NCBI GenBank assembly: GCA_045616885.1
Contig: JAZLHS010000034.1
Span: forward strand, 1-10,564
DNA: 10,564 bases
Source: RGIG250 sp045616885
Lineage (GTDB): Bacteria; Bacillota; Negativicutes; Selenomonadales; Selenomonadaceae
Direction of reading: 5' to 3'
Shown: in pieces, positions 6,081-10,564 of the stretch
Numbering within the stretch: the stretch's first letter is position 1
How the letters are laid out: the number at the start of each line of letters is the position of its first letter
Notes under the pieces: model-generated
Database searches by the model: none
Told to the model about the DNA's origin: nothing
What the model saw: only the letters and a program-made list of their open reading frames with translations
Position numbers and translations under genes: made by a program

Positions 6081-6754
6081 TAGGCTTCGCTCCTTTCAGG
6101 CTTCTGTGCCGGTTTCTTTTTCTCCGGCAGAACTTCGCCCTTGAAGATCCAAACCTTTACGCCGATGCGGCCGTAGGTGGTGTTGGCTTCGGCAAAGCCG
6201 TAGTCGATGTCGGCACGGAGAGTATGAAGAGGAATGCTGCCTTCGCGATAGGATTCGCTGCGGGCAATTTCAGCACCGCCGAGACGGCCGCTGACCATAA
6301 TCTTGATGCCCTTAGCGCCTTCGCGCATGGTGCGGCCTACGCTGGACTTCATAGCACGGCGGAAAGCAATGCGGCGCTCGAGCTGCTCAGCGATGCTTGC
6401 AGCAACGAGGTTGGAGTCGAGGTTCGGCTTCTTGATTTCCTGGATGTTGATATCAACGCGCTTGTCGGTAAAAGCCTTGAGACCCTTGCGGATGTCTTCG
6501 ATACCGGCACCGCCGCGACCGATTACCATACCCGGCTTTGCGGTGTGGATGGTGATCTTGAGGCGGTTCTTGGAGCGCTCGGTCTCTACTTTGGAGACGC
6601 TGTCTTCCTTTAAGAGATCCTCCATGAGGTACTTGCGGATCTTGATGTCCTCATGCAGGTTGTCTACATATTCCTGTTTGTCGGCATACCAGTTAGCATC
6701 CCAAGTCTTGACGATGCCGATTCGCATGCCATGCGGATTTACTTTCTGACCCAA
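6080..6754 (-). CDS. rpsC: 30S ribosomal protein S3
   Basis: S3 forms part of the mRNA entry tunnel and contributes to the ribosomal helicase activity together with S4 and S5. The 224-residue product starts GQKVNPHGMRIGI. The type II KH domain has its GxxG loop in PGMVIGRGGAGIEDI (GRGG at 79-82). The C-terminal domain contains MKSSVGRTMREGAKGIKI, SGRLGGAEIARSE and RADIDYGFAEANTTYGRIGV, and a short Lys-rich tail ends it. The start is TTG at 6752-6754, 8 nt after GAAGGAGG. The next Met (residue 10) would remove the conserved GQKVNPHG, so the TTG is secure. The stop overlaps the rplP start. Confidence 0.98.
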   Translation of the reverse strand: MGQKVNPHGMRIGIVKTWDANWYADKQEYVDNLHEDIKIRKYLMEDLLKEDSVSKVETERSKNRLKITIHTAKPGMVIGRGGAGIEDIRKGLKAFTDKRVDINIQEIKKPNLDSNLVAASIAEQLERRIAFRRAMKSSVGRTMREGAKGIKIMVSGRLGGAEIARSESYREGSIPLHTLRADIDYGFAEANTTYGRIGVKVWIFKGEVLPEKKKPAQKPERSEA

Positions 6755-6770
6755 TGCGTTTCCCTCCTTC

Positions 6771-7103
6771 TTATCTTTCGTCTACGCAGACAGTGACGTG
6801 GCTGGTTCTCTTCAGAATCCGGAACGCCTGACCGCGGGAACGGGGATGGATACGCTTGAGAGTCGGTCCCTGGTCAACGAGGGCCTGGGAGATATAGAGT
6901 TTATCGACATTCATGTCGAAGTTGTTCTCAGCGTTGGCAACGGCGGACTTCAGTACCTTTTCGATAACTGCGGCACCGGCCTTCGGAGTGAACTTCAGGA
7001 TCGCAAATGCTTCGGCAACGTTCTTTCCACGGATGAGATCCATGACAACCCGTACTTTGCGCGGAGCAATGCGGACATATTTAGCTACTGCTTTTGCTTC
7101 CAC
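6771..7103 (-). CDS. rplV: 50S ribosomal protein L22
   Basis: L22 reaches into the peptide exit tunnel with a long beta-hairpin, next to L4; changes in this loop give macrolide resistance in other bacteria. The 110-residue product has AKYVRIAPRKVRVVMDLIRG, AFAILKFTPKAGAAVIEKVL, SAVANAENNFDMNVDKLYIS and the hairpin GPTLKRIHPRSRGQAFRI. The start is GTG at 7101-7103, 7-8 nt after AAAGGAG; no ATG is near. The gap to rpsS is 20 nt and to rpsC 16 nt. I see no duplication or deletion in the tunnel loop. Confidence 0.97.
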   Translation of the reverse strand: MEAKAVAKYVRIAPRKVRVVMDLIRGKNVAEAFAILKFTPKAGAAVIEKVLKSAVANAENNFDMNVDKLYISQALVDQGPTLKRIHPRSRGQAFRILKRTSHVTVCVDER

Positions 7104-7123
7104 AATTGATTCTCCTTTCAGAA

Positions 7124-7405
7124 TCAGCGCAGACCGGTTTTCTTTTCGTTACCGGCGTGGCCTTTGTAAGTGCGGGTCGGGGCAAACTCACCGAGCTTAT
7201 GGCCGACCATGTCTTCAGTGATATAGACGGGAACATGCTTGCGACCGTCGTGAACGGCGATGGTGTGGCTTACGAAGTCCGGCAGGATGGTGGAGCTGCG
7301 GGACCAGGTCTTTACGACCTTCTTGTCGTTAGCCTCGTTCAGAGCCGTGATTTTTTTCATAAGGCTTTCTTCTACGAAAGGGCCTTTCTTAATAGACCTT
7401 GACAA
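7124..7405 (-). CDS. rpsS: 30S ribosomal protein S19
   Basis: S19 lies in the 30S head with S13 and contacts the A-site tRNA region. The 93-residue product is of family length: SRSIKKGPFVEESLMKKI, then KVVKTWSRSSTILPDFV, VHDGRKHVPVYITEDMVGHK and GEFAPTRTYKGHAG. The start is TTG at 7403-7405, 9 nt after AAAGGAGG; the next Met lies after the conserved SIKKGPF. The 51-nt gap from rplB is the longest inside the ribosomal gene block. Confidence 0.97.
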   Translation of the reverse strand: MSRSIKKGPFVEESLMKKITALNEANDKKVVKTWSRSSTILPDFVSHTIAVHDGRKHVPVYITEDMVGHKLGEFAPTRTYKGHAGNEKKTGLR

Positions 7406-7456
7406 GGGGTATTTCCTCCTTTCGTCCGATAGCGTGGCTACCCGGCGGCTAATAAA
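7406..7456 (-). other. Spacer between rplB and rpsS with possible structure around the rpsS SD
   Basis: The coding strand carries GGGTA (7439-7443) and its complement TACCC (7407-7411), which would enclose the AAAGGAGG site and end 1 nt before the TTG. An alternative small hairpin (TAGC-CAC-GCTA) shares part of the first arm. Both are short, so this is a weak suggestion of translational control. Confidence 0.3.
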
Positions 7457-8287
7457 TTATTTCTGGTTGCGACGCTTGACGATGAACTTATCAGACGGCT
7501 TCTTATGGCGAGTCTTGGTACCCATGGCGCATTTGCCCCACTTGGTAACAGGATGCTTGCGGCCGACAGGGCTACGGCCCTCACCACCGCCATGCGGATG
7601 GTCAATCGGGTTCATCGCAACACCGCGGTTAGCCGGGCGAATGCCGAGCCAGCGGGAGCGGCCTGCTTTACCGATGGTGATGTTCTCGTGCTCGAGGTTG
7701 CCTACCTCACCGATAACGGCGCGGCAGTTGATGTGGATCTTGCGGAGCTCACCGGACGGCATGCGGAGGAGGGCATAGTCGCCATCCTTAGCCATGAGCT
7801 GAGCGCTGGCACCGGCGGAGCGAACGAGCTGTGCGCCCTTGCCGATTTTGATCTCTACGCAGTGAATCATGGTACCAACCGGGATGTTTACCAGCGGCAG
7901 GCAGTTGCCCGGCTTAATGTCGGACTCAGGACCGGAGTAAACCTTGTCCCCTACCTTGATACCATTCGGAGCGATGATGTAGCGTTTCTCCCCGTCCTCA
8001 TACTGAACGAGAGCGATGCGGGCGCTGCGGTTCGGATCATACTCGATGGTCATTACGGTTGCAGCCATATCATCCTTCATACGCTTGAAGTCGATGATAC
8101 GATAACGGCGCTTGTGGCCGCCGCCCTGATGGCGTACGGTGAGACGACCCTGCTGATTGCGGCCGCCATGCTGCTTGAGAGGCTCAAGCAAGGATTTTTC
8201 CGGCTTGTTTGTGGTGATCTCGTCGAAAGAAGCGACGGTCATGAAACGACGACCGGCGGAATACGGTTTAAAGCTTTTAATTGCCAA
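7457..8287 (-). CDS. rplB: 50S ribosomal protein L2
   Basis: L2 is a primary 23S rRNA-binding protein needed for subunit association and peptidyl transferase function. The 276-residue product is of family length. It shows MAIKSFKPYSAGRRFMTV, KHGGRN-type residues as LKQHGGRNQQGRLTVRHQGG, KRRYRIIDFKR, and the OB/SH3-like core with VGDKVYSGPESDIKPGNCLP. The C-terminal signature NPIDHPHGGGEGRSPVGRKH has the conserved His pair at about 230 and 232. The start is TTG at 8285-8287, 9 nt after AAAAGGAGG; the next Met is residue 16, inside conserved sequence. It follows rplW by 25 nt. Confidence 0.98.
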   Translation of the reverse strand: MAIKSFKPYSAGRRFMTVASFDEITTNKPEKSLLEPLKQHGGRNQQGRLTVRHQGGGHKRRYRIIDFKRMKDDMAATVMTIEYDPNRSARIALVQYEDGEKRYIIAPNGIKVGDKVYSGPESDIKPGNCLPLVNIPVGTMIHCVEIKIGKGAQLVRSAGASAQLMAKDGDYALLRMPSGELRKIHINCRAVIGEVGNLEHENITIGKAGRSRWLGIRPANRGVAMNPIDHPHGGGEGRSPVGRKHPVTKWGKCAMGTKTRHKKPSDKFIVKRRNQK

Positions 8288-8312
8288 TTTCGCTTACCTC
8301 CTTTTCAGTAGA

Positions 8313-8594
8313 TTAGGCCTGGAAGAATTCGATGGTCTCACCGGCAGCGAGACGAACGATGGCCTTCTTGTAGTCCGGACGCTTGCCAACGTTGCGGCCC
8401 ATCCGGCGGGTTTTGCCGATGCAGTTAACAGTGTTGACGGAGACAACCTTTACATTGAAGATGCTCTCAACAGCTGCTTTGATTTCATCTTTAGCGGCTT
8501 TCTTGTCGACTACGAAGGTGTACTTGCCTTCCTCAATCATCATCGTGGATTTCTCGGTGATGAGGGGTCGAATGATTACATCGCGTGCATCCAT
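8313..8594 (-). CDS. rplW: 50S ribosomal protein L23
   Basis: L23 surrounds the peptide tunnel exit and docks trigger factor, SRP and the Sec translocon. The 93-residue product contains DVIIRPLITEKSTMMIEEGK, YTFVVDKKAAKDEIKAAVES, IFNVKVVSVNTVNCIGK and the extended loop TRRMGRNVGKRPDYKKAIV, then LAAGETIEFFQ. The ATG at 8592-8594 overlaps the rplD stop by one base (TAATG). Its SD (GAGGAGGT) lies in the last codons of rplD, so the two are probably translated in a coupled way. Confidence 0.97.
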   Translation of the reverse strand: MDARDVIIRPLITEKSTMMIEEGKYTFVVDKKAAKDEIKAAVESIFNVKVVSVNTVNCIGKTRRMGRNVGKRPDYKKAIVRLAAGETIEFFQA

Positions 8595-9220
8595 TATGCG
8601 AGTACCTCCTCAATCTTGGCGATAGCGTCTTTGGTGATGAAGAGCTTGCCGCTGTTCAGAATGTCGTAGACATTGAGGCCTTCGTTGGTGATAGCCTTAA
8701 CGCCCGGGATATTGCCGCAGGAACGCTCGATCTTGTCGGAGTCATCAGCTGCGGTGATGATGAGGCTCTTTTCTTCAACACCGAAGTCGGAGAGGAGCTT
8801 CACGATGGTCTTGGTCTTGTACTCGTCCATGACGAAGCTGTCGAGGACGATGATGCTTGCTTCGTTGACCTTGTCGCTCAGAGCGCACTTGATGGCCAGC
8901 CGACGCTGCTTGCGCGGCATGCTGAAAGCATAGGAACGCGGATGGGGTCCGAAAACAACTCCGCCGCCTTTCCACAGCGGGCTGCGGGAGGAACCGCTGC
9001 GAGCGTGGCCGGTGCCTTTCTGACGCCAGGGCTTACGGCCGCCGCCGCGAACCATTGCGCGAGTCTTGGTGGCATGGGTGCCGAGGCGCTGGCTGGCCAG
9101 CTGCATTACGACGGCCTGATGAAGGAGGGCGCCGTTCACTTCCACGCCGAAAATTTCGTTATTCAATTCGATTTCGCCAACCTGATTGTGAGCGATATCA
9201 TAAACTGCTACTTTTGGCAT
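8594..9220 (-). CDS. rplD: 50S ribosomal protein L4
   Basis: L4 is an early-assembly protein whose loop lines the peptide tunnel. In E. coli it also represses the S10 operon through a leader hairpin. The 208-residue product begins MPKVAVYDIAHNQVGEIEL. The tunnel loop runs at about 53-96 and includes RGGGRKPWRQKGTGHARSGS and GGGVVFGPHPRSY. The globular C-terminal domain has DKVNEASIIVLDSF and NEGLNVYDILNSGKLFITKD. The ATG at 9218-9220 has AAGGAGG about 12 nt upstream, a slightly long spacing. An in-frame TAG two codons upstream leaves no earlier start. The gap to rplC is 23 nt. Confidence 0.97.
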   Translation of the reverse strand: MPKVAVYDIAHNQVGEIELNNEIFGVEVNGALLHQAVVMQLASQRLGTHATKTRAMVRGGGRKPWRQKGTGHARSGSSRSPLWKGGGVVFGPHPRSYAFSMPRKQRRLAIKCALSDKVNEASIIVLDSFVMDEYKTKTIVKLLSDFGVEEKSLIITAADDSDKIERSCGNIPGVKAITNEGLNVYDILNSGKLFITKDAIAKIEEVLA

Positions 9221-9243
9221 AATCTAGCAAATCCTCCTTCCAA

Positions 9244-9924
9244 TTATTTTTTCTCAGCGAGCTGAGCTTTAATCTTTGCGGTACGCTTGTTGGGGATGTT
9301 CGTCTCTTTTACAACGACGAAGCCCTTCTTCGGTCCCGGGATGGAACCCTTAATGAGGATGATGTTGCGCTCTGCATCTACGCGAACAACGAAGAGACGC
9401 TGTACGGTAGTCTTGACGCCGCCCATCTGACCAGGGAGGCGCTTGCCCTTCAGGACGCGGCCGCCGTGACCGGAAATCATAGCACCGGTGGAACCGGGCT
9501 CACGATGGGACTTGGAACCATGGCCCATAGGTCCACGAGCGAAGCCGTGACGCTTTACGGTACCGGCGAAGCCGTGACCGCGGCTGGTTCCGGTGACATC
9601 TACGAAGTCACCCTCTTCAAATATATCAACACCGATGACATCACCGGTTTTGTAATCGCTGGCAGCTGCCTGACGGATCTCGCGGATGAACTTGACGGGC
9701 TTTACGCCGGCCTTTTCAAACTGACCCTTCAGCGGCTTGTTAATCTTGTTCTCTTTAACATCGCCGAAACCGATCTGTACAGCATTGTAGCCGTCGCTCT
9801 CTACGGTCTTGTTACGGATGACGATGTTGTTGCCGGACTCGACGACCGTTACCGGGATGAGCTTGCCTTCCTCGGTAAAGATCTGGGTCATGCCCAGCTT
9901 TCTGCCTAAAATTGCTTTAGCCAT
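9244..9924 (-). CDS. rplC: 50S ribosomal protein L3
   Basis: L3 starts 50S assembly, and its long loop approaches the peptidyl transferase centre. The 226-residue product has AKAILGRKLGMTQIFTEEGK, DGYNAVQIGFGDVKENKINK, VDVTGTSRGHGFAGTVKRHG and the loop GPMGHGSKSHREPGSTGAMI. LKGKRLPGQMGGVKTTVQ and VDAERNIILIKGSIPGPKKG follow. It is about 17 residues longer than the B. subtilis protein (recalled). Most of the excess is a basic tail (KRTAKIKAQLAEKK), and a 3-residue insertion seems to sit after GAMI. The ATG at 9922-9924 follows AGGAGGTG. It is 14 nt after rpsJ. Confidence 0.97.
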   Translation of the reverse strand: MAKAILGRKLGMTQIFTEEGKLIPVTVVESGNNIVIRNKTVESDGYNAVQIGFGDVKENKINKPLKGQFEKAGVKPVKFIREIRQAAASDYKTGDVIGVDIFEEGDFVDVTGTSRGHGFAGTVKRHGFARGPMGHGSKSHREPGSTGAMISGHGGRVLKGKRLPGQMGGVKTTVQRLFVVRVDAERNIILIKGSIPGPKKGFVVVKETNIPNKRTAKIKAQLAEKK

Positions 9925-9938
9925 TATTCCACCTCCTC

Positions 9939-10250
9939 TTACAGTTTGATCTCGATGTCAACGCCCGCCGGGAGATCCAGGTGCATAACAGCATCAACAG
10001 TCTTGTTGCTGGGCTCGAGGATGTCGATAAGGCGCTTGTGAGTGCGCATCTCGAACTGCTCGCGGGAATCTTTGTTAACATGAGGGCTGCGGAGAATGGT
10101 GTAAATGTTCTTCTCCGTCGGGAGGGGAATCGGGCCGGAGACCTGAGCGCCGGTGCGGGTAGCAGTCTCGACGATCTTAGCAGCACTCTGATCCAGTGCC
10201 TTGTGGTCATAAGCCTTCAAACGGATTCTGATCTTCTTCTGTTTGGACAA
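9939..10250 (-). CDS. rpsJ: 30S ribosomal protein S10 (NusE)
   Basis: S10 is a 30S head protein and, as NusE, binds NusB in antitermination complexes and links NusG to the ribosome. The 103-residue product is of family length. It shows QKKIRIRLKAYDHKALDQSA, TGAQVSGPIPLPTEKNIYT, the extended loop RSPHVNKDSREQFEMRTHKR, and DILEPSNKTVDAVMHLDLPA, ending GVDIEIKL. The start is TTG at 10248-10250, 8 nt after AAGGAGG. No other Met occurs until the middle of the protein, so the TTG is secure. It is the first gene of the operon, behind its own promoter. Confidence 0.97.
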   Translation of the reverse strand: MSKQKKIRIRLKAYDHKALDQSAAKIVETATRTGAQVSGPIPLPTEKNIYTILRSPHVNKDSREQFEMRTHKRLIDILEPSNKTVDAVMHLDLPAGVDIEIKL

Positions 10251-10258
10251 TGTCTTTT

Positions 10259-10265
10259 CCTCCTT
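10259..10265 (-). promoter_or_regulatory. Ribosome binding site of rpsJ
   Basis: The coding strand reads AAGGAGG, 8 nt before the TTG at 10248-10250 and about 5 nt after the leader hairpin. A near-perfect SD supports use of the rare start codon. Confidence 0.85.
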
Positions 10266-10270
10266 ATCGC

Positions 10271-10286
10271 CCGGATTAGGATCCGG
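10271..10286 (-). promoter_or_regulatory. Hairpin in the S10 leader
   Basis: The coding strand reads CCGGAT-CCTA-ATCCGG: a perfect 6-bp stem with a 4-nt loop. There is no U-tract after it, so it is not a terminator. It ends 5 nt before the rpsJ SD and could shape ribosome access or bind a regulator; that role is inference. Confidence 0.55.
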
Positions 10287-10318
10287 ACATACTCAGTGCC
10301 AGTTCCCTCGATGCCGGA

Positions 10319-10348
10319 ATTATAGTAGAGCACCGAGCCATCTGACAC
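10319..10348 (-). promoter_or_regulatory. Probable sigma-A promoter of the S10 operon
   Basis: The coding strand has a perfect TATAAT at 10319-10324. GTGTCA (4 of 6 matches to TTGACA) lies at 10343-10348 with an 18-nt spacer. The expected transcription start is near A10312, giving a leader of about 62 nt before rpsJ. It lies between the tuf terminator-like hairpin and the operon, where a promoter is expected. The -10 box is strong; the -35 box is weak. Confidence 0.7.
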
Positions 10349-10376
10349 CTCATCGCAGGTAACCCAAATCCTTATT

Positions 10377-10404
10377 TAAGGGCGGCTTTTGACGGCCGCC
10401 CTCA
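10377..10404 (-). terminator. Terminator-like hairpin after tuf
   Basis: On the coding strand TGAGGGCGGC (10395-10404) pairs with GCCGCCCTTA (10377-10386): ten pairs with one G-U, and an 8-nt loop. It lies 25 nt past the tuf stop. The following bases (AATAAGGATTT) are A/T-rich but lack a run of T, so termination may be partial and some tuf transcripts could read through into rpsJ. Confidence 0.6.
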
Positions 10405-10428
10405 TCTAAGGCAAATTTATATCAGCGA

Positions 10429-10564
10429 TTAAGCCTCAACAATGTCGATAACCTTGCCGGCGCCGACAGTGTGACCACCCTCGCGGATAGCGAAGCGGAG
10501 ACCCTTCTCGATAGCGATCGGGGTGATGAGCTCTGCATCCATCTCGATGTTATCGCCAGGCATA
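10429..10564 (-). CDS. tuf: Elongation factor Tu (partial, C-terminal 44 residues)
   Basis: EF-Tu delivers aminoacyl-tRNA to the ribosomal A-site with GTP. Only the end of beta-barrel domain 3 is in the window. Hand translation gives MPGDNIEMDAELITPIAIEK followed by GLRFAIREGGHTVGAGKVID and IVEA, a clear match to the EF-Tu C-terminus, and then TAA. The rest of the gene lies beyond the right edge. Its position directly upstream of rpsJ is common in Bacillota, where tuf closes the str operon. Its transcript probably ends at the hairpin just downstream. Confidence 0.97.
   Translation of the reverse strand, partial: MPGDNIEMDAELITPIAIEKGLRFAIREGGHTVGAGKVIDIVEA

Noticed and set aside
7505..8311. 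Plus-strand open frame (268 codons) antisense to rplB
   Set aside because: It is the complement of an intact L2 gene with no credible SD or family resemblance; a shadow frame.
10271..10286. Leader hairpin as a transcription terminator or attenuator
   Set aside because: No T-run follows the stem and the stem is only 6 bp, so termination there is unlikely.
1..10564. A novel system, mobile element, CRISPR array or inserted gene within the operon
   Set aside because: The whole window is accounted for by known core genes in canonical order with short gaps; the only non-coding stretch over 100 nt is the tuf-rpsJ region, which is explained by terminator, promoter and leader.

Overview
This window is one uninterrupted stretch of the conserved ribosomal-protein superoperon (S10 plus spc operons). 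Every gene is on the minus strand, so transcription runs from the right edge to the left. In transcription order it holds the 3' end of tuf (EF-Tu), a terminator-like hairpin, a promoter with a short leader, then rpsJ-rplC-rplD-rplW-rplB-rpsS-rplV-rpsC-rplP-rpmC-rpsQ-rplN-rplX-rplE-rpsZ-rpsH-rplF-rplR-rpsE-rpmD-rplO, and the first 325 codons of secY, which runs off the left edge. No gene is missing from this block. I saw no frameshift, mobile element, CRISPR array, tRNA or rRNA.

The organism looks like a member of the Bacillota (Firmicutes). S14 is the short zinc-binding type (CxxC...CxxC), L24 carries a C-terminal CxxC...CxxC element, Shine-Dalgarno (SD) sites are strong (AAGGAGG), tuf lies directly upstream of rpsJ, and many proteins align closely from memory with Bacillus/Clostridia homologues. 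The DNA is moderately GC-rich (not counted). An anaerobic lineage such as Negativicutes or Clostridia is my best guess, but that is inference.

Layout: 10429-10564 tuf 3' end; 10251-10428 the only long non-coding stretch (terminator, promoter, leader hairpin, rpsJ SD site); 5441-10250 the S10 operon genes through rpmC; 978-5405 the spc genes rpsQ to rplO; 1-976 secY. Genes are tightly packed, with gaps of about 14-51 nt or overlaps of 1-11 nt, which suggests one polycistronic message with translational coupling. The products are components of the 30S and 50S subunits, plus the translocon channel that receives nascent chains from the ribosome.

The notable points are modest. Seven of the 22 start codons in the window are TTG and three are GTG, even though these are highly expressed genes. 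S5 has a 26-residue basic N-terminal extension containing a 12-bp tandem repeat. The S10 leader is short (about 62 nt) and holds one perfect hairpin. I found no new biological system; this is a core housekeeping region.
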